A stretch of 44,927 nucleotides of DNA from Candidatus Didemnitutus sp. (GTDB taxonomy: Bacteria; Verrucomicrobiota; Verrucomicrobiia; Opitutales; Opitutaceae): contig JAMPXH010000022.1 in assembly GCA_023701285.1 (NCBI GenBank), forward strand, positions 1 to 44,927. The letters are read 5' to 3'. The translations under genes were made by a program, and so were the position numbers. Positions 28,960 to 38,215 of the stretch are shown one piece after another. Every line of letters starts with the position of its first letter. The stretch's first letter is position 1. Under the pieces are notes generated by a model that worked only from the letters and a program-made list of their open reading frames with translations, ran no database searches and had not been told where the DNA came from.

Positions 28960-31900
28960 GTGGCCGCCTCCGACAACAGTTTCGTCCATCTTCACGTCCA
29001 CACCGACTACAGCCTGCTCGACGGCGCCTGCCGCATCGACCGCCTCATGGGCCGCGCCAAGGCGCTGGGCATGACCTCCCTCGCGCTCACCGACCACGGC
29101 AACATGTATGGCGCGATCGAGTTCTACAACGCCGCCAAAACCCACGGCATCAAGCCGCTCATCGGCTGCGAAATTTATCTGACCGAAGGCTCCGCGTTGG
29201 AAAAGAACGGCCGCGCCGAGGACGGCAAGAGCTACTACCACATGGGGCTGTTGGCGAAGAATCTTCAGGGCTACCAAAACCTCCTGAAGCTCGTCTCCTA
29301 CGCGCACCTCAAGGGCTTTTACTACAAGCCGCGCGCCGACATGGACACCCTCGCGCGCCACTCCGGCGGCCTCATCGGCTTCACCGGCTGCCTCGCTGCC
29401 ATCGTGCCACAGCACCTCCTCCACGATCGCTACGAACAGGCGCGGCAAGCCTGCGGCCGCTTCGTCGAGATCTTCGGTCGCGAAAACTTCTTCGTCGAGA
29501 TCCAGGACCACGGCATCCCCGAGCAGCGCAAGATCATCCCCGGTCTCCTCAAGCTCGGCGAGGAGTTCAACCTGAAGGTCATCTGCACGAACGACGTCCA
29601 CTACGTGAACCACGAGGACGCCGGCCCGCACGACTCGCTCCTCTGCATCCAGACGGGCGCCAAGGTCGCCGAGACGGACCGCATGAAGTTCGACGGCACG
29701 CAATTCTACCTCAAGTCGCGCGCCGAGATGGAACAGGTCTTCGGCGAAGTCCCCGAGTCGCTCACGAACACCCACGCCGTCGCCGAGATGTGCGAGACGG
29801 GCATCATCCCCTTCCCCAAGGGCTCCGAGCGTTACCCGCGTTACCCGCTTCCCGCCGAAATCAAAGACCAGGTCACGCCCGGCGATTACCTCGAACAACT
29901 CTGCCACGAAGGCCTGAAGAAGCGCTACGGCTTCGCCTACGCCGACGTGGCGGCGCGCCCCGCCGTCGCCGAGCGTCTCGCCAAGCTCACCAATCTCCCC
30001 GAGGGCCAGAAACCCACGGCACCCGACTACACCGGCCTGCCGCTCGAAGAGGAGTTGGTCGTGCGCCTCGCCTTCGAGCTCTCGATCATTCGCGTCACGG
30101 GCTTCATCGACTACTTCCTCGTCGTCTGGGATTTCATTCACTGGGCGAAGCAAAAGGGCATTCCCGTCGGCCCCGGCCGCGGCTCCGGCGCTGGTTGCCT
30201 CGTCGCCTACCTCCTCTCGATCACCAACCTCGACCCGATCCGCTTCAAGCTCCTCTTCGAGCGCTTCCTCAATCCCGAGCGCGTGTCGCCGCCGGACTTC
30301 GACATCGACTTCTGCATGCGCCGCCGCGGCGAGGTCATCGACTACGTCCGCCAGAAATACGGCCACGACTGCGTCGCCAACATCATCACCTACGGCACGC
30401 TCGGCGCGAAGATGGTCGTGCGCGACGTCGCGCGCGTGCACGACCTGCCCTTCGCCGAGGCCGACCGCCTCGCGAAGATGATCCCCGACGAGCTCAACAT
30501 CGCGCTCAAGGACGCGCTGGAAAAATCCGCCGAGCTAAAACGCGAATACGATACGAGTCCCGTTGCGAAAAAGATCCTCGACCAAGGCCTCGTCCTCGAA
30601 GGCATGGTGCGCAACACCGGCAAGCACGCCGCCGGCATCATCATCACCGACCAGCCGCTCGACGAGTTCGTCCCGCTCACGCTCCAGGAAGGCGACGTGA
30701 CCGTGCAATACGACATGAACGCCGTCGGCAAACTCGGGTTGCTGAAGATGGACTTCCTCGGCCTGAAGACGCTCACCGTCATCGACGACGCCGTGAAGAA
30801 CGTCCGCCGCACGGCGAAGCCCGATTTCGACATCGAGACCATCCCGCTCGACGACCCGAAGACCTACGCGATGCTCAACGCCGGCAAGACCGTCGGCGTG
30901 TTCCAGCTCGAATCTGGCGGCATGCAGAACGCCTGCAAGCAGGTCGGCGTCACCGACATCAACGACATCAACGCCATCTGCGCCCTCTACCGCCCGGGCC
31001 CGATGCAGTTCATCCCCGACTACGCCCGCGGCAAACGCGACCCGTCGACCGTCTCCTACCCGCACAAACTCCTCGAGCAGTCCCTCCAGGAAACCTACGG
31101 CATCATCGTCTACCAGGAGCAGGTCATGGAGTGCGCCAAGATCATCGCCGGCTACACGCTCGGCGGCGCCGACATGCTCCGCCGCGCCATGGGCAAGAAG
31201 GACGCCGAGGCCATGGCCAAGGAGCGCATCAAGTTCGTCGAAGGCGCCAAGCGCGTGAACGACATCAGCGAGAGCAAGGCCAACGAAATCTTCGACCTGC
31301 TCAACAAGTTCGCGAACTACGGCTTCAACAAATCCCACTCCGCCTCCTACGCGCTCGTCAGCTACCAAACCGCGTATCTCAAGGCGAACTACCCGGTCGA
31401 GTTCATGGCCGCCGTGCTCACCGCGGAGCTCGGCAACGCGGAAAAGGTCTCGCACTTCATCGCCGAGGCCGAGGCCATGGGCATCACGGTCCTCGGCCCG
31501 GACGTCAACGAAAGTCGCGGCGACTTCACTCCGGTTCCGGCTCAACAATCGAAAATCGAGAATCCCAAATCCAAAATCGCCGCCGATGGCGGCTCGATCC
31601 GCTTCGGCCTCGCCGGCATCAAGGGCGTCGGCGAACTCGCCGCCGCCAAGATCATCGAGGAACGCGAAGCCAACGGGCCGTTCGCCGACTTCGAGGACTT
31701 CGTGCGCCGCGTCGACGGCCGCGCCATCAACAAGCGCGTGCTCGAGCACCTCGTGAAGACCGGCGCGTTCGACTACAGCCACGCGCCGCGCAAGCCGCTC
31801 TTCGACGGTATCGACGCCGCCCTCGCCGGCGCCGCCGCGCACGCCCGGGACAAAGCCGCCGGCCAGCACAGCTTCCTCGACATGCTCGCCGACGAGAAGC

Positions 31901-32676
31901 CGAAGAAAAAAGGCGCCAAGGTGGCCGCCGCTGTCCCCAGCGGCGACACGCCCGCGACATTCGCCGATTCCGCCACCGACTTCACCTCCCACGAACGCCT
32001 CCAGTTCGAAAAAGAGCTCCTCGGCTTCTACGTCTCCGGCCATCCGCTCAACGCCTACTCCGGCCTCGCCGAGGCGCTGTGCACGCACACCGAGGAATCC
32101 GTCCTCCTCGAAGGCGACCGCGTCGAGTTCCGCCTCGCCGGCCTGATGAGCGGCATCACCAAGCGCCTTTCGAAACGCGACAACCGCCCGTGGGCCTTCT
32201 TCAATCTCGCGAGCAAGCGCGCGACAATCTCGGTCAACATGTATGCCGACGCCTACGAAGCCTACGGCAAGCTCCTCGGCGAAAACCTGCCCGTCGTCCT
32301 CCTCGGCTCCGTCATGAAGGGCAACGACGGCGCGCGCCTGAACATCAAGGAAGTCTACCCTCTCGACGCCTACCTGCCGTCGAACATCCGCAAGGTCACC
32401 TGGCTCCTCCAGCCCGACCACCCGGGCGTCGCCGACTTCCTGCCCAAGCTCCGCCAAGCCATCGACGCCGCCAACGGCGACACGAAGGTCGAGATCGCCT
32501 TCCTCTTCGAAGGCCGCGTCGCGCCGATCGCCGAGACGTCCTTCGCGTTGAAGTGGCGCGTCACCGGCGCGGCCTTCCAGGAATTGCGCCGCCACGCCGC
32601 CTGCGTCGGCGCGCTCATCGAGACCCGCGCCCCCGAGTTGAAGGAAGTCCGCCGCTGGGGTAGAAAATCGGGCTGA
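28960..32676 (+). CDS. dnaE: DNA polymerase III alpha subunit
   Basis: This 1238-residue replicative polymerase has an N-terminal PHP domain (FVHLHVHTDYSLLDGA, SLALTDHGNMYGAIEFY). The polymerase core has GPGRGSGAGCLVAYLL and the catalytic PDFDIDF (Asp446, Asp448). A helix-hairpin-helix region contains IRFGLAGIKGVGELAAAKI, an OB-fold follows, and a C-terminal tail ends the protein. The GTG at 28960 starts the protein (V/M-AASDNSFVHLHVH). Near residue 865 it carries about 15-20 extra residues (AQQSKIENPKSKIAA) encoded by an AT-rich repeat-like string, where homologues run directly from DVNES..DF to IRFGL. The reading frame is intact, so it should be functional. Confidence 0.97.
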   Translation: MAASDNSFVHLHVHTDYSLLDGACRIDRLMGRAKALGMTSLALTDHGNMYGAIEFYNAAKTHGIKPLIGCEIYLTEGSALEKNGRAEDGKSYYHMGLLAKNLQGYQNLLKLVSYAHLKGFYYKPRADMDTLARHSGGLIGFTGCLAAIVPQHLLHDRYEQARQACGRFVEIFGRENFFVEIQDHGIPEQRKIIPGLLKLGEEFNLKVICTNDVHYVNHEDAGPHDSLLCIQTGAKVAETDRMKFDGTQFYLKSRAEMEQVFGEVPESLTNTHAVAEMCETGIIPFPKGSERYPRYPLPAEIKDQVTPGDYLEQLCHEGLKKRYGFAYADVAARPAVAERLAKLTNLPEGQKPTAPDYTGLPLEEELVVRLAFELSIIRVTGFIDYFLVVWDFIHWAKQKGIPVGPGRGSGAGCLVAYLLSITNLDPIRFKLLFERFLNPERVSPPDFDIDFCMRRRGEVIDYVRQKYGHDCVANIITYGTLGAKMVVRDVARVHDLPFAEADRLAKMIPDELNIALKDALEKSAELKREYDTSPVAKKILDQGLVLEGMVRNTGKHAAGIIITDQPLDEFVPLTLQEGDVTVQYDMNAVGKLGLLKMDFLGLKTLTVIDDAVKNVRRTAKPDFDIETIPLDDPKTYAMLNAGKTVGVFQLESGGMQNACKQVGVTDINDINAICALYRPGPMQFIPDYARGKRDPSTVSYPHKLLEQSLQETYGIIVYQEQVMECAKIIAGYTLGGADMLRRAMGKKDAEAMAKERIKFVEGAKRVNDISESKANEIFDLLNKFANYGFNKSHSASYALVSYQTAYLKANYPVEFMAAVLTAELGNAEKVSHFIAEAEAMGITVLGPDVNESRGDFTPVPAQQSKIENPKSKIAADGGSIRFGLAGIKGVGELAAAKIIEEREANGPFADFEDFVRRVDGRAINKRVLEHLVKTGAFDYSHAPRKPLFDGIDAALAGAAAHARDKAAGQHSFLDMLADEKPKKKGAKVAAAVPSGDTPATFADSATDFTSHERLQFEKELLGFYVSGHPLNAYSGLAEALCTHTEESVLLEGDRVEFRLAGLMSGITKRLSKRDNRPWAFFNLASKRATISVNMYADAYEAYGKLLGENLPVVLLGSVMKGNDGARLNIKEVYPLDAYLPSNIRKVTWLLQPDHPGVADFLPKLRQAIDAANGDTKVEIAFLFEGRVAPIAETSFALKWRVTGAAFQELRRHAACVGALIETRAPELKEVRRWGRKSG
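31544..31579. repeat. AT-rich repeat-like insertion inside dnaE
   Basis: The string consists of repeated AAAATC/AAATC/GAATC words (for example GAAAATCGAGAATCCCAAAT) and is markedly A-rich inside a GC-rich gene. It is in frame and encodes QQSKIENPKSKI between conserved DnaE blocks. Confidence 0.6.
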
Positions 32677-32752
32677 GTGAATTGACCGTGTCTCGGTGTT
32701 GAATCCACGCGGCCCCGTCCGGAACAATACACCCCACCGCTCAAGCTTCTCC

Positions 32753-34720
32753 ATGAGTCGCATTTCTCCGGCCGGCCGCTTCGGTTCGCTCGTTATCGCT
32801 TTCGGCATCATGTCGCTGGTCTATGTGTTTCCGACTTCCGCGGGCGGCCGTCCCACCCGCCCGGCGGACATCCCGATTGAAGATTTTTTCCGCCCGGCGG
32901 CCTTCGGGGTCCCTCTTTTGAATCCGAGCGGCACGCACGTTGCCCTCAGCTTTCACGAGCGCAAGAATGACGCCGTTGGCCTCATGTTCTACGACGTCGG
33001 CACGGGAAGGCATCGGGGCATGCGCGGCGACAAGGACTACGACATTTCACAGTTCAGATGGGTCAGCGACGAGCGCATCGTCTATTCGGTCTCCACGGAG
33101 AAACGCTTCGCGTGGGGATTGTTTGCGATCACGCTGAAAAAACCTGAGCAGGTGACGATGCTGAATCGGTTCGACGCGCTTGCCCTGCTTGGCAGTCCCC
33201 GCGCGCGACCGAACCATGTCCTTGTCGCTTATCACGACGTGGCCGATGAAGGGGCTGTCGTCGGCAAGGTCCTCGAATTCGACACCCGCCGGGGCAATTA
33301 CACCAAGAACGGCAATTACGAGGACAACGCCGTCAAACATATCGCCCCTCCGACCGGCAAGGACGGCGTGCTGAACTGGTGGACGGACCAGCAGGGCGAG
33401 CTGCGCTATATCGTGATGCACACCAAGGCGACCCGGGAGCTGTTTCGCCGCGACGGCGACCGCTGGGTCGCCTGCCCGGCAGCCGAGCTGGATCGCCACG
33501 CCTTGCTCGACGTGGATGCCGATCCATATCACTTCCTGGTGGCGCGGAGCCTCCCGGCAGGTGGCGGCGAAGTGGTTCGCATGGACACGCGCACCGGCGA
33601 GATCCGCGAGACCATCCATCGCGAGGCCAAATATGCCCTGACGGACGCAGAGCCGCATTTCTCTTCGGACGGAACGACGCTCATCGGCCTCACTTACGAA
33701 CATCAGGCACCTCTCCAGGTTTGGTTTCAACCGGACGACGTTGCGTTGCAGCAATCGCTCGATGCCGCCCTACCCGAGAACCATGTGAATCTGATCATCG
33801 GGCGGAGCCGGGACAGTCGGCGGATCCTCGTTGACAGCTATTCCGATCGCCACCCGACCACCTATTATATTTTCGACCGCGAGGCCGGTGAGCTTTCCCC
33901 ATTCGCACAAACCAAGCCGTGGTTGCCCCCGGAACTCATGGCCCCCATGCGGGCCATGCAGTTCAAGACACGCGACGGTCTCACGCTCGACGGTTACATC
34001 ACGCTGCCGCTCAGCTACGATAGCAAGACACCGTTGCCGCTCATTGCGCTGCCGCACGGCGGACCTTGGGTGCGGGATAGCTGGGGCTTCGATGCGCGGG
34101 CCCAATTCTTCGCCAGCCGCGGCTATGCGGTCTTCCAACCTAATTACCGCGGCTCCACCGGTTACGGACGCACGATCAGCGTCGAACCCCAATACGATTT
34201 CCGCAAGATGCACGATGACGTCACTGACGGCGTGAAGGCCTTGATCGCCTCGCGCATTGCCGATCCACACCGGGTCGCGATTGTCGGTGCCAGCTTCGGC
34301 GGCTACCTTGCACTCGCCGGCGTCGCTTTCGAACCTGATCTTTATCGCTGCGCAGTGACGATTTCGGGTGTCTTCGACATCGAAAGCCTGATCGAGGACG
34401 ACCGCCGCAACGCCAACCATTATCGGCGGGCGGAATTTCAGGATGCTTTCGGCGACCCGCGGGTGAATCGGGAGAAATTCGAGGCGATTTCACCGCTCCG
34501 TTCGGTCGCGCTCATCAAATCACCGGTCTTCGTGGCACACGGCGAGGATGACCGCAACGCCGCCACCGCCCAGTCACGCCGGCTCGTGCGCGCCTTTGCC
34601 TCCGTTGGCGTGGAGAATGAATCTCTTTTCCTGAAATATGAAGGGCACTCAATCGCGGCGCTCAAAAACCGCGTCGAGCTCTACACGCGCATCGAGGCCT
34701 TCTTGAAGAAGCACCTCTGA
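32753..34720 (+). CDS. S9-family prolyl-oligopeptidase-like peptidase (copy 1)
   Basis: This 655-residue predicted secreted serine peptidase has a signal/anchor segment (about residues 9-28), a beta-propeller-like N-terminal half and a C-terminal alpha/beta hydrolase domain. The domain opens KTRDGLTLDGYITLPL and LPHGGPWVRDSWGFD. The nucleophile is Ser514 in GASFGGY, the acid is probably in HGEDDRN and the base in YEGHSI. The PIEDFFRPAAFGVPLLNPSGTH start is typical of acyl-aminoacyl-peptidase-like S9C members. I chose ATG 32753, which gives a signal peptide. Base use is visibly less GC-rich than in the next gene. It lies 76 bases after dnaE and is a tandem paralogue of the following gene. Confidence 0.9.
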   Translation: MSRISPAGRFGSLVIAFGIMSLVYVFPTSAGGRPTRPADIPIEDFFRPAAFGVPLLNPSGTHVALSFHERKNDAVGLMFYDVGTGRHRGMRGDKDYDISQFRWVSDERIVYSVSTEKRFAWGLFAITLKKPEQVTMLNRFDALALLGSPRARPNHVLVAYHDVADEGAVVGKVLEFDTRRGNYTKNGNYEDNAVKHIAPPTGKDGVLNWWTDQQGELRYIVMHTKATRELFRRDGDRWVACPAAELDRHALLDVDADPYHFLVARSLPAGGGEVVRMDTRTGEIRETIHREAKYALTDAEPHFSSDGTTLIGLTYEHQAPLQVWFQPDDVALQQSLDAALPENHVNLIIGRSRDSRRILVDSYSDRHPTTYYIFDREAGELSPFAQTKPWLPPELMAPMRAMQFKTRDGLTLDGYITLPLSYDSKTPLPLIALPHGGPWVRDSWGFDARAQFFASRGYAVFQPNYRGSTGYGRTISVEPQYDFRKMHDDVTDGVKALIASRIADPHRVAIVGASFGGYLALAGVAFEPDLYRCAVTISGVFDIESLIEDDRRNANHYRRAEFQDAFGDPRVNREKFEAISPLRSVALIKSPVFVAHGEDDRNAATAQSRRLVRAFASVGVENESLFLKYEGHSIAALKNRVELYTRIEAFLKKHL

Positions 34721-34903
34721 ACGGCCTCGCGGCCCAGCCTGCACCGCCCGCGTGGCCACCGCGCGGCCTTGCAAATTCGCGATGAGGCAAACACGCGGCG
34801 CGCGTTAGCGACGGTTCTAAGCCCGTCCGCCCGCGGAGCGGCGATTGACGCTCGCTTCGCCGGCGCGTCTGCTGCCGCTGCGGGCCACGCACGTCACTCC
34901 AAC

Positions 34904-36958
34904 ATGCCCATCGTTCGCTTCGCCTGTGGCCGCGGTCCACTCCGACCCGCGCCGGTTCCGCCTCACCGCGGGAAACCCCATTGCCCGCGCTCGCCCGGAA
35001 ATGCGTGCCGCTTCACGCGCCCGCCTCTGGGCGTGAGTCTCGCGCTTCTCTGCGCGCTGACTCTCCTCACACCCGCCGCGCCCGCCCGCCAGCCCTCCGC
35101 TCCGCCCACCAGTCCGGCCGAATTGAGCATCGAGGATTTCTTCCGCGCGCCACAGCTGAAAGCCCCGCAACTGAACCCCGCGGGCACCCACCTCGCCATG
35201 ATGGTGCAGGACGCGAAGCTCGACTCACGCGGCCTCTCGATCGTCGACATCAAGACCGGCGAAGCCGCCGGCCTGCGCCCGTCGCGCGAGCTCGACATTT
35301 ACAGCTTCTCGTGGGCGGGCGACGACCGTCTCGTCTTCAGCGTCTCGCAGGACCGCCGCTACGCCTACGGCGTTTACGCCATCCCGCGCGACCGGCCGGA
35401 CAAGATCACCGTGGTGAACCGCTACGACGTGGTGCAAATCCTGGGCATTCCTCATGCGCGGCCGGACAACCTGCTCGTCTGGGTGCGCGACGCCGCCCTC
35501 GACGAGGAGGACAACGGAACGCCCGAGGGCCTCATCGAACTCGACCTGCGCCAGGACAGCGAGAACATCCACATGAGCAACGCCAACCTCGCCGCCTACA
35601 TCCCGCCACCGCCCGGCGAGAACATGATCCGCTGGCTGCGCGACCGGGACGGCGAACTGCGCTACATCATCACCCACACCGGCGCCAAGACCCGGCTCTT
35701 CCGTCGCGACGGCAAACAATGGGTCCCCACACCCGTCAAACTGAATCAGGTCCGACTGCTCGCCGTGGATCGCGACCCCGCCGTCGTCTTCGCCGCCCGC
35801 ACCTCCGACACCGGCCAGCACGAAATCGTCCGCCTCAACACCGTGGACCTCTCCGTCAGCGCTCCCTTGCTCACGGCCAAGCGCTACAGTTTCGACTACG
35901 CCACGCCACTGTTCCAACACGATGAATTCGTCGGCGTGGACCACCATCGCGAAGGCCTGGTGCAAATGTGGATCGACGACGCGATCGCCGCGCGCAAGCA
36001 GCGCATCGATGCGATGCTTCCGCAGGGACGCATCAACCGCATCGTCGACGACAAGGGCAACGTCGTGGTCGTGCACAGCAGCACCACGCGGCATCCCGGC
36101 GAATACTTCGTCGTCGAGCTCACGGCCAACCGGGTCCGCCGCCTCGGCAATCTCGCCCCTTGGCTCCAGGACCGGCTGCTCGCGCCGATGCACCACGCCA
36201 CCTATCGCACCCGCGACGGCTTGCAGCTCGACGCCTACCTCACCTACCCCCTCGGGCACGATCCCAAGCGCCCCGCACCCGTCATCGTGCTTCCCCACGG
36301 CGGCCCGTGGGTGCGCGACTCGCTCGATTTCGACCCGGAGGCCCAGTTCTACGCCAGCCGCGGCTACGTGGTGTTCCAGCCGAATTACCGCGGCTCCGCC
36401 GGCTACGACGCCTCCATCAGCGATCGGGATGCGTATGCCTTCCGCAAGATGCATGACGATGTCACCGACGGCGTGCGCATGCTCATCAAATACGGCGTGG
36501 CCGACCCCAAGCGCATCGCGATCGTCGGCACCAGTTTTGGCGGCTATCTGGCCGTCTGCGGCGCCGCCTTCGAACCCGAACTCTATCGTTGTGCGGTCAC
36601 CGTCGCCGGCGTCTTCGACTGGCAGCGCCTGATCCGCGACTGGCGCGACGATGCGTCCTACACCATCGCCCTGTTGCGGCGTCGGATCGGCGACCCGAAA
36701 TCCCAGAGCGCCAAGTTCGCCGCCCTGTCCCCCATGAACGCGGTGGGCGACATCCGCATCCCGGTGTTTGTCGCGCACGGCGATGAGGACGCCATCGCCG
36801 ACATCGCGCAATCGCGGCGCCTAGTGAAGGCCCTCGCCGCCAACCGCGTGCCGCACGAGACCCTGTTCCTCAAGGAAGTCGGCCACGGCATCGCCCGGGT
36901 GGAAAACCGCGTCGAGCTCTACACGCGCATCGAAGCGTTCTTGAAGAAGCACCTCTGA
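34904..36958 (+). CDS. S9-family prolyl-oligopeptidase-like peptidase (copy 2)
   Basis: This is a tandem paralogue of the preceding gene with the same architecture: hydrophobic export signal (LGVSLALLCALTLLTPAAPA), IEDFFRAPQLKAPQLNPAGTH, beta-propeller, then hydrolase domain with LPHGGPWVRDSLDFD. The nucleophile is Ser544 in GTSFGGY, with HGDEDAIA and VGHGIA for the acid and base. The start is uncertain. ATG 34904 leaves about 45 residues before the signal, while GTG 35033 starts inside the hydrophobic core without a basic n-region. The last 66 bases, including the stop and the bases after it, are nearly identical to the end of copy 1. The predicted location is periplasmic or secreted and the substrates are unknown peptides. 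Confidence 0.88.
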   Translation: MPIVRFACGRGPLRPAPVPPHRGKPHCPRSPGNACRFTRPPLGVSLALLCALTLLTPAAPARQPSAPPTSPAELSIEDFFRAPQLKAPQLNPAGTHLAMMVQDAKLDSRGLSIVDIKTGEAAGLRPSRELDIYSFSWAGDDRLVFSVSQDRRYAYGVYAIPRDRPDKITVVNRYDVVQILGIPHARPDNLLVWVRDAALDEEDNGTPEGLIELDLRQDSENIHMSNANLAAYIPPPPGENMIRWLRDRDGELRYIITHTGAKTRLFRRDGKQWVPTPVKLNQVRLLAVDRDPAVVFAARTSDTGQHEIVRLNTVDLSVSAPLLTAKRYSFDYATPLFQHDEFVGVDHHREGLVQMWIDDAIAARKQRIDAMLPQGRINRIVDDKGNVVVVHSSTTRHPGEYFVVELTANRVRRLGNLAPWLQDRLLAPMHHATYRTRDGLQLDAYLTYPLGHDPKRPAPVIVLPHGGPWVRDSLDFDPEAQFYASRGYVVFQPNYRGSAGYDASISDRDAYAFRKMHDDVTDGVRMLIKYGVADPKRIAIVGTSFGGYLAVCGAAFEPELYRCAVTVAGVFDWQRLIRDWRDDASYTIALLRRRIGDPKSQSAKFAALSPMNAVGDIRIPVFVAHGDEDAIADIAQSRRLVKALAANRVPHETLFLKEVGHGIARVENRVELYTRIEAFLKKHL

Positions 36959-36976
36959 ACGGCTTCGCTGCGCGGC

Positions 36977-38143
36977 GTGTCCACCTCCGCCGTCCTCAAC
37001 GAAACCGCCCGCGTCCTGAAGCTTGTCCAAGGCGGCCAGCCCGCCGATGCCGCCCTGCGCGAGACACTAGGACGCACCCGCCACGGCTCCGCGCCCGCTC
37101 TGCGCCGGGCGGTCAGCCAGGCGGTGTTCGCCACGTTCCGTTGGTGGCGCTGGCTCGACTCCCAGCAATCCCTGCAAAAACAGGCCGCCGCCGCGCTCGA
37201 ACTCCAGGCCCGCTTCGACCGCACGCCCGCCTCCTTCAAGGCCGAAGCCCTCGCCGCCCGCGCCGTTCCCGAGTGGGTGAAGGACGAGATGGACGTGCCT
37301 GCCGACTGGCTCCGCCAACTCCAGCGCCCGCCCGTCCTCTGGCTCCGCGCCAAGCAAAACGAAGCGCCCAACCTTCCTGCCCGGCTCGGCGATCTCACGC
37401 CGGCCGCTCCTGCGGCCACTGGCGTTCCGCATTCTGCATGCAGCGTTCCACCTTCCGCCTTCCGCTACACCGGCACCCGCGACCTGTTCCTCACCGACGA
37501 GTTTCGCGACGGCCTTTTCGAGATCCAGGACCTTGCCTCCCAACTCGTCGGCCACGCCTGCGCCCCGGCGCCGGGCCAGACGTGGTGGGACGCCTGCGCC
37601 GGCGAAGGCGGCAAGACCCTGCACCTCTCCGACCTCATGCAGAACAAGGGCATGATCTGGGCCAGCGACCGCTCCGTGCGCCGCCTCGACCACCTGAAGA
37701 AACGCGCCGCGCGCGCCGCGATGTTCAACTACCGCACCGCCCCGTGGGACGGAGGCGCCAAGCTCCCGACCAAGACCAAGTTCGACGGCGTCCTGGTCGA
37801 CGCCCCCTGCAGCGGCGTCGGCACTTGGCAGCGCAACCCGCACGCCCGCTGGACCACTTCGCCCGACGACGTGCGCGAACTCGCCGCCGTGCAACAGCGC
37901 CTCCTCGACCACGCGGCCCCCGCGCTCAAGCCCGGTGGGCGACTCGTCTACGCCGTCTGCACGCTCACTCGCGCCGAGACGACCGCCATCGCCGCAACCT
38001 TCACCGCCGCGCACCCCGAGTTCGAACCCGCGCCCGTGTTCGCCGGCACGCCCGCCGCGACACCCGGCACCGCCCAGCTCTTCCTCTGGCCGCACGAACT
38101 CGACGCCAACGGCATGTTCCTCGCCGCCTGGACGAAAAGGTAG
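36977..38143 (+). CDS. RsmB/NOP-family RNA (cytosine-5) methyltransferase
   Basis: This 388-residue SAM-dependent enzyme has an N-terminal helical RsmB-like domain (about 1-90) and a catalytic domain with ACAGEGGKT (SAM loop). Motif IV is DAPCSGVGTWQRNP with its conserved Cys, and motif VI is YAVCTLTRAE with the catalytic Cys. It probably methylates cytosine in 16S rRNA. GTG 36977 lies 18 bases after the peptidase stop. The linker before the catalytic domain contains a repeat-like stretch (residues about 149-163, GVPHSACSVPPSAFR) encoded by TTCCGCATTCTGC-type words. This looks like an in-frame insertion. Confidence 0.9.
   Translation: MSTSAVLNETARVLKLVQGGQPADAALRETLGRTRHGSAPALRRAVSQAVFATFRWWRWLDSQQSLQKQAAAALELQARFDRTPASFKAEALAARAVPEWVKDEMDVPADWLRQLQRPPVLWLRAKQNEAPNLPARLGDLTPAAPAATGVPHSACSVPPSAFRYTGTRDLFLTDEFRDGLFEIQDLASQLVGHACAPAPGQTWWDACAGEGGKTLHLSDLMQNKGMIWASDRSVRRLDHLKKRAARAAMFNYRTAPWDGGAKLPTKTKFDGVLVDAPCSGVGTWQRNPHARWTTSPDDVRELAAVQQRLLDHAAPALKPGGRLVYAVCTLTRAETTAIAATFTAAHPEFEPAPVFAGTPAATPGTAQLFLWPHELDANGMFLAAWTKR
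37421..37465. repeat. Repeat-like insertion inside the RsmB-like gene
   Basis: GGCGTTCCGCATTCTGCATG and the following CCTTCCGCCTTCCGC are built of near-identical 'TTCCGC-N' words, like the string at 2061-2087. The segment is in frame and falls in a linker between domains. Confidence 0.5.
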
Positions 38144-38215
38144 GGCGAGTTCTCCGCACGAGCCGCGCCACGCCACCGGTCGTTGCACACGAATCGCAGC
38201 CCTGTTTCGCCACCG

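Noticed and set aside
28378-30441. 687-codon minus-strand open frame covering rpsU, the gap and the start of dnaE
   Set aside because: It overlaps two certain genes and the terminator, with composition of a shadow frame.
30535-32811. 758-codon minus-strand open frame across dnaE
   Set aside because: It mirrors the codon bias of dnaE on the other strand and shows no motif.
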